This document shows positions 33,277 through 43,544 of a DNA stretch of 64,000 nt, in pieces. A program made the position numbers and the translations under genes. The stretch comes from Hymenopus coronatus (Eukaryota > Arthropoda > Insecta > Mantodea > Hymenopodidae), in NCBI GenBank assembly GCA_030762935.1, contig CM060887.1, forward strand, positions 14,562,501 to 14,626,500, in the 5' to 3' direction. The notes below the pieces were generated by a model. That model saw only the letters and a list, made by a program, of their open reading frames with translations. It was not told where the DNA came from and searched no databases. Position 1 is the stretch's first letter; each line of letters starts with the position of its first letter.

Positions 33277-33525
33277 TTTTGTTTTCTTTATTTTTAGTCT
33301 CAGAACTTCTAGGTCTTATAGCCACCACATTACAAATACTTTATTTTTTCTCTACTGCAAACCTTTATTCGTTTTCTCCCATGTTTTTTTGGTATTCACG
33401 TAAAGACAACGTAATTACCAAGTCATCCTATATTGACCAATGTTTGACCACGGCATTAGTCTTATTACATTCTAATTAGAGATACAAAAAAATGGTAAAT
33501 GTGGAATGATGGTTTATGCATTATA

Positions 33526-33608
33526 TAGAAGTAAATAGAATAAACATTTGTAAGAATAGTTTATACAAGAATGAGCAGCGAAAGTCATGTGAATGCTACA
33601 CAGTGAAT
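33526..33608 (-). mobile_element. TCH TC-end relic
   Basis: GAAGTAAATAGAATAAAC and GCGAAAGTCATGTGAATGCTACACAG are the family's outer 80 bp, minus orientation. The rest is absent. The 250 bp before it (33277-33525) show nothing I recognise. Confidence 0.6.
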
Positions 33609-33609
33609 A

Positions 33610-33730
33610 GCTCATTCAAAATAAGAGTAGTGGTGGATGAAGCGGCCTCTGGGCGGGTTTTCTCCGGGTCCTCCGGTTTCCCCCGCCACTCATTCCAACA
33701 ATTGCACCATCATCATCTTTCCAGTTATCA
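33610..33730 (+). mobile_element. SINE-A body fragment
   Basis: GTGGTGGATGAAGCGGCCTC, GGGCGGGTTTTCTCCGGG and CCCCCGCCACTCATTCCA match the middle of SINE-A. Head and tail are missing. Confidence 0.6.
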
Positions 33731-34109
33731 ATTTCGCTTATATTTCATATGCTCATGTCCATGCCTGGCTACGGGCCGATCCCTCGTAGCAGGTTCTCCA
33801 TTCTGTGGTTTTGTGCCGACAGACTTCTGACTCTTAGGCATTCGCTTGTAAGTCCTAGAGAGGATAAGCCGATTAACGAAGTAGTACTAGTAATAAGTAG
33901 TGTTTATTTTCTGCTTAACACTTCATTAATTTCGTCACAGAGCAGCATGTGTTAGAACACCGCACAAGCGCTGTGGAAAGATTCTTGATACTTATTCAGC
34001 TGTAAATGTAAACATACAACAAAAACATCTCTGGATCACTCACACACACATACACACTCATACATGTTATATAAATACTCAAATACCAAATATATAAGAA
34101 CTTTATATA
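33731..34109. other. Low-copy spacer
   Basis: No repeat recognised. Short frames only. Confidence 0.35.
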
Positions 34110-34239
34110 CACAAATGACTGATCTCTTAGCACACGTACACTTCTATTAGGTTTGTGTCGAAGTTTGATCAGTTTTGGCTTTTTAATCCCAGCATGCTTT
34201 TCTCCGTCTGCTGGAAGTAAAAAGTACCTTGGGAATATG
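34110..34239 (-). pseudogene. LINE tail relic, downstream half
   Basis: Minus-strand reading gives PRYFLLPADGEKHAG, which resembles LPRFFTTANVGIEAC in the LINE at 40731-41637. It should follow the piece at 35122-35262 if the TCH copy between them is removed. Confidence 0.4.
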
Positions 34240-35121
34240 TTTACTTTCTCTATACGTAATATATATAGTGTATACAGAAGGTTTTGTATTGTACCCAAAA
34301 ACTCGATACCGAGATTTCACTGGAAATACACATTTTGAAACCCCCTGAATTCAAAAAATCATTTTTAGAAAAATGTCCGAATGCACGTCTGTTTGACACT
34401 GTATGTGTGTATCTGTCTGTGGGCAGCATAGCCCAAAAACGAAAAGACCGTTAAATACCAAAATTGGTATTTGAGTTCGGTACCTTCCGAGGATGCGACA
34501 CGAATATTTTCAAAAAATATCCCCATGCCCAACTACCCTTTACATGCAAAAAGAATTCAAACATTTTGATTTTCTAAAAAATGGCTCTAACGATTTTGAT
34601 TAAAATCCCTTATATTTAAGATATTCACATGACCAATAAAATGTACACCCTCAATTTTCTGAGAATAGTCTCTGAAGACTACTTTATTCAGGATGAATTT
34701 TATAGAATGTTGCATAACTGCTAAACCATAAGAGATGGATAAAAACTTAACCGTACAAAAAATGTAGAGTACGTTAAAACACACAATTTACGTTATATAC
34801 ATTATTTTAGTGGGGTTGATCGTTTTTCAGATATTCCTTGTTTTTGGTTTCAGTTTTAAAAAACTTATACTTTTCTCATACAGGAATGTGTCAACTCCTG
34901 TCCACACAAACAAAGGAACTTCAGTCACATAGCAACCAGCTTTTGACTGTCACTTTAACCTATGGTACTCCCTTATTTCACTTTTGCTTACAAGGAAGCA
35001 AGTAATAACACTATTTCTGCTAATTCTTCCTCGATTAGCATGAAGTAAATAAAAGCAAAAGCTTTTTATCAATAAGCTGTTGCAGACATGTAGAGAAAGT
35101 CATGTGAATGGAACACATCAG
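34240..35121 (-). mobile_element. TCH element, subfamily A, complete, inside a LINE relic
   Basis: The hairpin is somewhat decayed (ACGTAATATATATAGTGTATACAG) and the TC end reads GGAACACATCAGC. LINE-like coding pieces lie on both sides, in order and orientation expected of an interrupted LINE. Confidence 0.87.
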
Positions 35122-35262
35122 CTTTTTCCCTAACATCCTCCTTCGGCACGCAAGCTGTCAAAATATATGTTCTGTCTTCCTGTTCTCCAAATAATGGACA
35201 AATACTTTTTTCAGCATCGTCAACGATCATAGGACCTTTCCATTCTCCCAACTTAAGCTATA
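35122..35262 (-). pseudogene. LINE tail relic, upstream half
   Basis: The minus frame encodes GEWKGPMIVDDAEKSICPLF then YILTAC. The GxW...CPxx...HxLxxC layout matches the terminal Cys/His region of the LINE at 40731-41637 (GAWRSTKISDENGTRICPIC, THILARC). The His is replaced by Tyr. Broken and non-functional. Confidence 0.5.
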
Positions 35263-35734
35263 CATTCTATTCCTATATTATCCTTATCAAACGCTTAGTT
35301 CATAGGATCGGCCAACAGGGTAAGAGCACAAAGGTGCACGTTCTGTCGGCAGGACTTGAACGTGAGGAGAGAGAATCTAACTCCTATGCTACGAGCAGCT
35401 ACCATTATTGATAACTGATATTTTCAGAATCATATGATGTAGATCCAAGAACAATGGCTAATAATTGCATTTTGTTATAATTTATTCTTTTACAAACCTC
35501 TGGACAACTCCAAGCAAAAACAAACATGTTCATAATTGACGTCACCACAGGAATCACATTCTATGCCACCTTCTTTGTATTCGGCATCATCGTCTTCAGG
35601 TTTAATGTCCTCTAAGAACTAGAAACACAATAATATTTGTGCGAAATGTGAAAATGACGTTGGTCACTCTCAGAAGTGTCAGAGTATATTAAAATAGGTT
35701 GGTATTTTAATTATTGTGTCATAAATATTAAAAA
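35263..35734. other. Low-copy spacer
   Basis: 35300-35395 may hold a strongly decayed tRNA-like sequence on the minus strand (CAGGACTTGAACGTG). Otherwise nothing recognised. Confidence 0.35.
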
Positions 35735-36575
35735 TATGATGTGTTCCAGTCACATGAGTTTCTCTATATCTCTGCAATAAATTATTTTTAAAAAGCCTAT
35801 GCTTCTATTTATTTCCTGCTAATCGAGAAAAAATTAGCTGAAATAGTCTTTATTTCTTGCTTCCTTGTAAGTAGAAGCGAAATAAGGGAGTACCATAGGT
35901 TAAAGCGACAGTCAAAAGCTGGTTGCTATGTGACAAAAGTTCCTTTGTTTGTATGGAACAGGAGTTCACAAAGTCCTGTATGACAAAAATATAAGTTTTT
36001 AGAGCTTAAACCAAAAACAAGGAATATCTCAAAAACAACCAACATAAATTGTGTGTTTTAATGTGCTCTACATGTTTTTCTGTGGTAAGTTGTTGTCCAT
36101 CTCTTACGGTTTAGCAGCTATGCAAAATTCCGTAAAATTCACTCAGAATAGAGTAGTCTTCAGAGGCTATTCCCAGAAAATTCAAAATATAAATTTTATT
36201 TGTGAGGTAAATATCTTTAATATACGATATTTTAATCAAAATCGTTAGAGCCATTTTTTAGAAAATAAAAATTTTCGAAAAAAGTTTCGTGTAGGTAGTT
36301 TGGAGTGGGGGGATTTTTCTCAAAATCTTCATGTCGTATCCCCGGAAGATACTAAACTTAAATACCAAGTTTGGTATTTTACCGACTTTTCGTTTTTGAG
36401 TTATCGTGTTCACAGACACACGGACACACACGGACCTTTTTCTGAAAATGCTTTTTTTGGATACAGGGGACCCTATAACATATATTTCCGGTGAAATCTC
36501 GATATCGAATTTTCTGGTGGAGTGCAATTCTTTCTCTATATACTATCTACATAGTGCGTATAGAGAAAGTAAAAA
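35735..36575 (+). mobile_element. TCH element, subfamily A, complete
   Basis: TATGATGTGTTCCAGTCACATGAGTTTCTCTA start. The palindrome AAATACCAAGTTTGGTATTT is intact and the ACAC tract short. The hairpin ATACTATCTACATAGTGCGTATAGAG is followed by AAAGTAAAAA. Confidence 0.9.
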
Positions 36576-36648
36576 TGCTTCCAGGTTCTTGTTATGTCAT
36601 TTTATCACGGGTTCTTTAAAATGTTCAGCTGCTTAGGACCGCATAGCT

Positions 36649-36656
36649 GAATATTC
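36649..36656 (+). promoter_or_regulatory. Two-unit heat shock element
   Basis: GAATATTC, i.e. GAAnnTTC, 85-90 bp upstream of a TATA box. On its own a common chance motif. It gains weight from the stronger element downstream. Confidence 0.4.
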
Positions 36657-36708
36657 GCATCTATTGTTACACCTATGTGAGTTTTCGATAGTTTGCATGT
36701 GCGACTGC

Positions 36709-36721
36709 TTCTGGAAATTTC
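36709..36721 (+). promoter_or_regulatory. Three-unit heat shock element
   Basis: TTCTGGAAATTTC matches TTCnnGAAnnTTC, the binding pattern of heat shock factor trimers, and ends 19 bp upstream of the TATA box. That spacing is typical of hsp promoters. Confidence 0.6.
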
Positions 36722-36740
36722 TTGCCCCGTGATCGACAGA

Positions 36741-36750
36741 TATAAAAAGG
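36741..36750 (+). promoter_or_regulatory. TATA box
   Basis: TATAAAAAGG, followed at 25-35 bp by CCAGAGTTCAATTCG, which resembles the cap region of insect hsp70-class genes. Transcription would start around 36768-36776. Confidence 0.6.
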
Positions 36751-36769
36751 GGAACAAAGCTCTGTCCAG

Positions 36770-36978
36770 AGTTCAATTCGTAGTGAACAGTAGTCGTCGG
36801 AAAGAAACACAACAGCAGCAAGTCGCTCACACACGTTTGGCGATTACGGCCCCCGAGTGTAGTCGTACTGTATCTGCGTTTTATATTGCAAAATCGTAAT
36901 ATTCAAGGACGAAGTTCAGTTTTCTATACTGTTTTGGTCTGAAAACATACACATTCCAACATTCTGAGAAATTAAATA
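36770..36978 (+). ncRNA. ATG-free leader of an orphan heat-shock-type transcript
   Basis: No ATG occurs in about 200 bases after the predicted start. The sequence AGTTCAATTCG...AGTGAACAGT and the A/C-rich GAAACACAACAGCAGCAAG resemble insect Hsp70 5' leaders. The first ATG (36979) opens only 19 codons, and no heat shock protein sequence follows. It could be a heat-induced noncoding RNA, a first exon with the coding part downstream in an intron-split gene, or a promoter left from a lost gene. Confidence 0.35.
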
Positions 36979-37424
36979 ATGAAGTCAAACTCTTCCTTTG
37001 CTTGCATATATCGTGCCAGTGTTGGTTATTTTATTTAACATCGTACTGTGATTATTAATCTCGGTTAAAATGGAAGCAAATGTTTATTTAGTATACATTA
37101 TGAGGTAAATGGTAGTATAGTTAACATATAAATCAATGTTATGTTTTGAAGCAGCATTAGTTATAAACGTTAGTTGTATATTCTGAAAGTAGTTGCTATG
37201 TTTCTTAAAGCGTGAAATTCCTTCTGCAAGGAAAGAATAAATAATGCAGTGTTTCCTTACCTGCCCTCAGCGATGAATGAATAAAACATATAAATTAACT
37301 GCGATATCTCTGGTGAGGAATTCTTTATACGTGTAGCTAAAAAGTTTTGTTCTGACTTGAATTACACACCTGTTACTGCAGTTCTTTCTGAAGGAAATTT
37401 GCTTCTTGGTATGAAGCACAGCAT

Positions 37425-37425
<1 letters not shown>
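36979..37425. other. Low-copy AT-rich continuation
   Basis: No coding region. Possible polyadenylation motifs (AATAAA) at about 37237 and 37280. No TCH or SINE signature. Confidence 0.4.
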
Positions 37426-37471
<46 letters not shown>

Positions 37472-37472
37472 T
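37426..37472. repeat. (ATT)n microsatellite
   Basis: About 15 units. It opens a tyrosine-run frame that is not a gene. Confidence 0.95.
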
Positions 37473-37480
37473 TACATTAA

Positions 37481-37690
37481 AGGTCCTTATAGTTGAAGTG
37501 CTTACGATATTGCAAGTCGCCCGTTGGAGTATATCATCTCAAAATAATTTGAGATCACCTTGTGGTTTACCGGTAAATATAATAATCAGTTGGGGAATTT
37601 AATGCTGTGCTGGCATGTTGCCATGGTAAATCCGTGGTTCAAGTCCCGGCTATGGCATTGAATTTTACAGTCTGACTCTACCTAACCAAT
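37481..37690 (+). mobile_element. SINE-F copy
   Basis: Same order as at 10255: TTGCAAGTCGCCC, AATTTGAGATCACC, GGCATGTTGCCATGG, the B box GTGGTTCAAGTCCC, then GGCTATGGCATTGAATTTTACAGTCTGACTC. The tail matches the inverted-repeat end at 10153-10171. Confidence 0.62.
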
Positions 37691-37693
37691 TAC

Positions 37694-37715
37694 TATTTTT
37701 TATTTATTATTTATT

Positions 37716-37766
<51 letters not shown>

Positions 37767-37767
37767 T
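37694..37767. repeat. (ATT)n tract, tail of the minus-strand RTE-like LINE
   Basis: TTATT and ATT repeats. On the minus strand they follow directly on the LINE's last coding part as (AAT)n, the kind of short tandem tail used by RTE-type LINEs. Confidence 0.8.
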
Positions 37768-38231
37768 TCATCACGACTGAGCCCATGAGGGACTTCGCAA
37801 AGTACTTAGAAACGTCTCTTTGTTTTCCTTTGAACCCATATTTCTCTCATTCTTTGGCTGTTGGCTTCTTTTCTCTCGTCTGTCCACATTGCTGCAGTTC
37901 GGTCTGTCCTCGTGGTCAACTTGCCATTTATGAACTTTGTTTCTGAACAGCTCTCTGTTTAATATATCTTCTTGTGTAATTACTGCTCATTTTAAATCAT
38001 TTTTTACTTCCCCAATCCATTTCATAGTATCTACATGTGATTTGCTTATATTTTCATAAAAGCCAATGACCTGTTTTGTGAGCCTGTTAGAATTCATTCG
38101 TTTGATATGTCCATAAAATGTTAACCTTGGTTCTATAATATCACTATGAATATCAGTATATAATTTTATTTCATTCTGTACTGTTCACCTACGACTTGTG
38201 GGCCTAAAACTTTCCTTACAATTTTGCATTC
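37768..38231 (-). pseudogene. RTE-like LINE, C-terminal coding end and 3' tail
   Basis: Minus-strand frames (with shifts and stops) read RKVLGPQ, FYGHIKRMNSNRLTKQ, WIGEVKNDLK, DILNRELFRNKV and RREKRSQQPKNERN. This is the C-terminal region after the reverse transcriptase of RTE/BovB-type LINEs. It continues the piece at 39096-39371; a TCH copy separates them. Non-functional. Confidence 0.75.
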
Positions 38232-39095
38232 TTTTTACTTTTTCTTGCCCCGCATGTACAATGTACATAGGGATAGAGAAGTATTGCATTCCACCCAAAA
38301 ATTCGATGTCGAGATTTCACCGGAAATACATGTTTTAGGACCCACTGAATCCAAAAAAAAGCATTTCCAGAAAAAGGTCATGTGTGTGTGTGCGTGTGTC
38401 TGTGAACATAACTCAAAAACGAAAAGTAGCTAAAATACCAAACTTGGTATTTAAGTTCAGTATCTTCCAGAGAAGCGACTCGATTGAGAAAAATCCCCCC
38501 ACACCCAACTACCCTTTACATGGAACTTTTTTCGAAAATTTTGATTTTCTTAAAAATGGCTGTAACGATTTTAATTAAAATATCGTATATTTATCTGAAA
38601 AATAAAACGTACATCTTGAATTTTCTGGGAATAGCTTCTAAAGACCTGTTTATTCTGGATGAATTTTGCTTAATTTGGCATAACTAATAAACCGTAAGAG
38701 AAAGACAAAAACTTACTATACAAAAAATGTAGACCTTGTAAAAATACACAATTTACGTCATATACATTTTCTTAGTGGAGCTTACCGTTTTCGAGGTATT
38801 CATTGTTATTAATTTCAGTTGTGAAGTACTCACACTTTTCTCAGACGGGAGTGTCCGTTTTTCTTTTGTTCTACTCCTGGCCAAGAAAAGAAGCGATTTG
38901 TAATGACAATCGCATAACGACAGCTTTTAAAACATTTCACTGTCGATTTAGCCTAGTGTATTCCCTTATTTTCTTCCTACTTATAAGGAACATTGTGCTG
39001 AATACCTCGATTAACAAGGTGCAGAAAGAAGAATAATCTTATGTAAGAAGTTTGTAGAACGGCTAGAGAAAGTCATGTGAGTGTAACACATCAGA
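38232..39095 (-). mobile_element. TCH element, subfamily C, complete, inside a LINE
   Basis: C-type middle: CTTCTAAAGACCTGTTTATT, TAATTTGGCATAACTA, CAGACGGGAGTGTCCG, TTGTTCTACTCCTGGCC. The hairpin has a shortened right arm (ATGTACAATGTACATAGGGATAGAG). The TC end reads GAGTGTAACACATCAGA. LINE coding sequence on both sides fixes both borders. Confidence 0.92.
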
Positions 39096-39371
39096 TGTTT
39101 TCACCATGTTTTCTAGATCTGCTTTTCGGTTCAAAAATAATGTTTGTGCTCCATTTGGACATTCAGGTTTAATGACAGTGTTGTAATGTCTTAATTGTGT
39201 ATGTTTAGATATGCACTTTTTACTATAAATATTTTGTGTGAGCCGATATGCTGCTTCCATTTTGTGGCATCTACTTTTATTTGCTTTCGTCTCGATTCCA
39301 TTTTCCTGAATTATTTTACTAAGGTATTTAAATTCTGAAACTCGCTTTATTTTACCATATTTGGTTTCCAT
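39096..39371 (-). pseudogene. RTE-like LINE, reverse transcriptase C-terminal part
   Basis: The minus frame has EFKYLSKIIQENGIE, RCHKMEAAYRLTQNIY, KKCISKHTQLRHYNTVIKPE and LFLNRKADLENM in the order typical of RTE-clade reverse transcriptases after the catalytic domain. The catalytic YxDD part lies upstream and is lost (5' truncation at about 39371). Confidence 0.82.
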
Positions 39372-39386
39372 GTATTTTTGTACTTG

Positions 39387-39390
<4 letters not shown>

Positions 39391-39423
<33 letters not shown>
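39391..39423. repeat. (ATT)n microsatellite
   Basis: About 10 units at the truncated border of the LINE. 39424-39596 is AT-rich spacer. Confidence 0.9.
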
Positions 39424-39596
39424 TGTATCTAATTTTGGTAAAACAAGCGTTCAGCATACTGAACTATAATCATTATATATTTTGTATTCCTAAGAATTTC
39501 TCTATAAATTCTTCTACTAACTATTGATTTAAAATCTTATTCTTTTCTTTTTGAACTTTTCGTTTTGACCAACCAACACTAATTGTTGGTTGTCTC

Positions 39597-39823
39597 TTTA
39601 GCACGGTGGTAGCGCAGCTGCTTACGAAATGGGAGACCTAGGTTCGATTCCCGGTACCGGCGTGGAGATTCTTCCGCTGCTGGTAGGCCTGGTTCGGGGT
39701 GCATTCAGCCTCGTGACGTTCCTGTGGGGCCAAATAAGGAGCATGTCAGTCATGGACAGAGATGGGGGACGCAGCGGCCGGGCGGTAGGACAAGCTTCCT
39801 TGTGAGCTGTCGTGCTATAGAGT
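39597..39823 (+). mobile_element. SINE-D copy, internally deleted
   Basis: The head is well kept: A box GTGGTAGCGCAGCTG, B box GGTTCGATTCCC, then GGTACCGGCGTGGAGATT. About 100 bp of the middle is missing relative to 25014. The end CGCAGCGGCCGGGCGGTAGG is present. Confidence 0.83.
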
Positions 39824-40149
39824 TAACACATTGCTATAAACATCATTGGCAATATGTAGTACATAATTTACAATTCAACGATGCTGAGTTTAGCCCATGG
39901 CTTCTATAACATAAAATTGGTTGAAAAAATGTAATAAACAGATTAGATGAAAATAATTTTGAATAAAAAGTAACATGTTTAAATATATAAGCACATTAGA
40001 ATACAATAAGAATTAAAATAACTTTTTGTGATAATTAACAGGGTATAAAGGTAATGTGCTAAAACAAAAGGGGATCTATTTATTTATGATGAAATTAGTC
40101 GATTAGAAATTATACTTTCTCGTAAAATAATAAATGCATTTTTTTATTT
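39824..40149. other. Low-copy AT-rich spacer
   Basis: Nothing recognised. Confidence 0.4.
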
Positions 40150-40416
40150 TTTCATTTATATAGCCCCCTTTAATATCTAAAGTCATATCGGGGGCTTTGC
40201 TTTAGATACAACTCGTTGTCTGTAGGTTCTTTACGTTAGTTTAAATCATTTTTGTTTTACTCAAACACGCACACACTCACACTCAAAACTTCCAGACTCT
40301 GTGGGGGATAGGGAATAATTCTGGCTTAAGAAAAATGCCCCGCCCCAGCCGGGAATCGAACCCGGGACCCCTGTGTGAAAAGTCAGCTCGCTGACCACTC
40401 GACCACGGAGGCAGTC
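40150..40416 (-). mobile_element. SINE-C copy, full-length
   Basis: Left end is the tail (TATAGCCCCCTTTAATATC, GGGGGCTTTG), right end the head (GACCACTCGACCACGGAGGCAGTC). On the minus strand the B box is GGGTTCGATTCCC. Confidence 0.9.
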
Positions 40417-40417
40417 T

Positions 40418-40730
40418 ATAAATGAAATTATTGACCCTATTGATGACAAAAATCTTCTGAATCGCTGAATAGTTTTGTTTTGAGTCTGGTTATGTGAAGA
40501 TTTTTAATACCAATGTTTAATGTACATGCTCCAGGTATTTGGAATTTTGTTTGTTTGCTGAAAAATGATTTGCATAGAGTTATGAAGTATTCTTGTAGAA
40601 GGATAAATCCAAACTTATGCTGAAGTTGGTTGTTTCTGACATGTCAGGGGGCGCCGGTGACTTTCTGAAGGAATTTATTTTGTATATCTTGCAGCCGATG
40701 TACATGCGTTTTGCTGGCTATGCCCCAGAT
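40418..40730 (-). pseudogene. Jockey-like LINE, downstream half
   Basis: The minus strand reads IWGIASKTHVHRLQDIQNKF, then LQKVTGAP and, after a stop, HVRNNQLQHKFGF and LLQEYF. This is the LQxxQNKxLRxxTGAPWxVRN region of Jockey-clade LINEs. It joins in frame to 41638-41868 across the inserted LINE. The stop codon and loss of the tail mark it as dead. Confidence 0.82.
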
Positions 40731-41637
40731 GAATGAATGAATGAATAAGTGTATTTATTAATATAGCAATATCATACATAGAATTTCAACAGTCGCACGG
40801 GTCCACAGACCGTACGTGCTTTTGTAATACACATTACAAGCAATATTAAAACAACAACAACAAAGAATTAAAAGAGTAAACACGAAAATAAAAAAGACAA
40901 AGGAAATACACAGTCAAAGGCAATATTAATCAACAATAAAAATTAAGAGTGAATCCGAAAATAAAGATACAAAGATATTCAAATATAGCAATTTAAATTT
41001 ACAGCACAGAGTACACCTTCATAAATGCACCCTCTTATAATAGATAATTACACTTAAAAGACATATATACACATAATATATACAACCCTAGCACAACAGT
41101 GACCTAAGTATGATATAATATACATGTATGTAGAACATTGTAGTCACTTTTGTTTAGTTGATCTTATCCCCCCCCCCTTCTCTATTGGCAGCCTCCTCAG
41201 ATCTCAGCTGTCTTGCCGTAAGTATAAATTTACCTAGCCCGTCCATGTTTTCCGTGCCTGCCAGTAGCGTCCAACATGCTTCTATCCCTACATTCGCAGT
41301 GGTAAAAAATCGCGGCAAATATTTTTCCCGCCATTCCTCCGTACCCCTACATCTTGCCAAGATGTGAGTCCACGACTCTTCCTCCTCGCAAATGGGACAG
41401 ATTCTCGTACCATTCTCGTCAGAAATTTTCGTGCTCCTCCATGCTCCTAGTCTAATCCACGCGAGCCCCTCTCTAATGAGTTTGGTACCTGTTTTGATGT
41501 ATTGCTCCATACCCCACTCCGATTTCAGCCCAGACTGTACTTCTAATGACACCTTCTCTGTGCATTGCGCAATTATTTGCTGTCTGTCAATATCACAAAG
41601 ACGTTTCTTAATTTTTCTCCAAATACTTCGCCTGTTT
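40731..41637 (-). pseudogene. Second LINE, 5'-truncated, inserted into the Jockey-like LINE
   Basis: Flanked by TATGCCCCAGAT at 40719-40730 and 41638-41649, a 12-bp target duplication. Minus 41154-41552 encodes 132 residues with IRLGAWRSTKISDENG then ICPICEEEESWTHILARC, a Cys/His C-terminal region of a non-LTR element. The 3' tail is (ATTC)n at 40731-40745, then a UTR to about 41150. The clade is uncertain (I/L2/CR1-like). Confidence 0.83.
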
Positions 41638-41868
41638 TATGCCCCAGATAGGAACAGCATATGAAATGGGTGGACGTACTAAGGACTTGTGTAGTAGTAG
41701 ACCAAACTTCGAACGTCTGTTAATTAGCGGATACAGCTTAATAACTCTGGTGTAAGTGTTTGTAAGTGTTGCTATGTGAAAAGTCAAGCAATACTCCAAG
41801 ATATTTCACTGCCGTTCCTGCAGGAAGTCAATTAGTTCATTATTCAGGGGAGATAGTGGAGGTGGAAC
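41638..41868 (-). pseudogene. Jockey-like LINE, upstream half
   Basis: The minus strand gives AVKYLGVLLD, then in another frame THIATLTNTYTRVIKLYPLI, INRRSKFGLLLHKSLVRPP and SYAVPIWGI. These are Jockey reverse transcriptase thumb motifs. One frameshift lies near 41790. The 5' side is cut by a TCH element. Confidence 0.82.
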
Positions 41869-42204
41869 AAAATGTACGCCATGTAGTTTACGTATCCGAT
41901 ATATTCCTTGTTACAGGTTTCAGTTTTAAGCATTTCTCAAATGGAAAGTCGTCTTTCGTTTCATATCTCTTTCATTTTACACACGGAAATGTAAATAAAA
42001 TCTAACATGAAGCATATAGCGAGAGCCTTTAAAATATGTTACTATCACTAGTGAATTCACTTATTCCGCTTCTATTCATAGAGAAATAAGTAGAACGGCG
42101 ATTTCTGCTAATGTTTATCTCACCTAGCATGAAGTAGATAGTAGAATAAGCTTTTATAAGGATATTTTGTGGTAGAATATGTTACGTGAATGGAACACAA
42201 GTGA
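41869..42204 (-). mobile_element. TCH element, subfamily B, 5' part only
   Basis: B-type middle (CTCAAATGGAAAGTCGTCTT) and a decayed TC end (ACGTGAATGGAACACAAGTGA). The hairpin half is absent. Confidence 0.7.
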
Positions 42205-42206
42205 TT

Positions 42207-42686
42207 TTTACTTTCTCTAGCCCTTATGTATAATGTACTTATTGGATAGAGAAAGGATGTATTCCACCTAAAAATTCATGAACACGATTTCACCGGAAAT
42301 ACACATTTTAAGATCCCCTGAATCCAAAAAAAAATTTTAGAAACATATCCGTGTCTGTAGGTAGCAAATACAGATCAAAAACAAAAAGTCTGTTGAATCC
42401 AAACTTGGTATTACAGTTCAGTATCTTCAAAGGTCGAGACACGAAGATTTTCAAGAAAATACGCCCTAACTAACCTTTAAATGAAGCATTTTTTTTCCAA
42501 AATATGCATTTTCTCAAAACTGGCTATAACGATTTTTATCAAAATACCATGTATTTAAGATATTTTCATGACAAGCAAAATGATATCTTGAATTTTATGA
42601 GTATAGCCTATAAACACCTCTACATTCTGAATGACTTTTGTATAACTGATAAACCACAAGAGATAAACAAAAACCTACTATATAAA
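42207..42686 (-). mobile_element. TCH element, 3' part only
   Basis: Hairpin end TTTTACTTTCTCTAGCCC with ATGTATAATGTACTTATTGG, CA tract lost, palindrome partly kept. It ends in AAAAA directly before the TC end of a plus copy. Confidence 0.75.
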
Positions 42687-42688
42687 AA

Positions 42689-43534
42689 TCTGATGTGTTC
42701 CATTCACATGACTTTCTACTTCTGTGTAACAAATTATTGTTAGTAAGCTTATTCTTCTATTTACTTCATGTTAATCGAGAAAAAATTATCAGAAATAGTC
42801 TCGTTATTTCCTTCCTTGTAAGCAGAAGCGAAATATGGGAGTATCATAGGTTAAAGTGAAGTAAAAATCTGGTTACTAGGTGACTGAAGTTCCTTTGTTT
42901 GTATGGACACGAGTTGACAAATTCCTTTATGAGAAAAGTACAAGTTCTTTTAAAGCTGAAACCAAAAACAAGGAATATCTAAAAAATGATCAACTCCTCG
43001 AAACAAATTTATATAACATAAGTTCTGTGTTTTAATGTGCTCTACATTTTTTGTGGGGTAAGTTTTTGTCCATTTCTTACGGTTTAGCAGTTATGTAAAA
43101 TGCCTCCAGAATAAAGCAGTCTTCCGAGGCTATTCCCAGAAAATTCAAGATATACATATTATTTGTCAGGTAAATATCTTTAATATACGATATTTTAATC
43201 AAAATCATTACAGCCATTTTTGAGAAAATAAAAATTTTCGAAAAAGTTCCATGTAAAGGGTAGTTGGTGGTGTCGCATCCTTGGAGGATACCAAACTTAA
43301 AAGGAATTGGTATTAAACGGAATTTTCGTTTTTGGGTTATTCTGTCCACGGACACACGCACACACACACACACGCACACACACATGCACACACCTTTTAC
43401 CAAAAATGTTTTTTTTTTTATTCAGGGGGACCCAAAACATCTATTTCCGGTGAAAACTCGGTATCGAATTTTTGGGTGCAATACAATACCTTCTCTATAC
43501 ACTATGTACATAGTAGGTGTAGAGAAAGTAAAAA
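42689..43534 (+). mobile_element. TCH element, subfamily A, complete
   Basis: Exact start TCTGATGTGTTCCATTCACA, a 30-bp CA/CG-mixed tract at 43354-43392, and hairpin ACTATGTACATAGTAGGTGTAGAG with AAAGTAAAAA. Confidence 0.92.
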
Positions 43535-43544
43535 GTAGATCTCA

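Noticed and set aside
36693..36899. 69-codon frame over the heat-shock-type leader
   Set aside because: It starts upstream of the predicted transcription start and matches no protein. The leader itself lacks ATG.
43354..43392. CA/TG tracts as independent functional elements
   Set aside because: They are a standing part of the TCH consensus or of SINE-C and SINE-E bodies, variable in length between copies.
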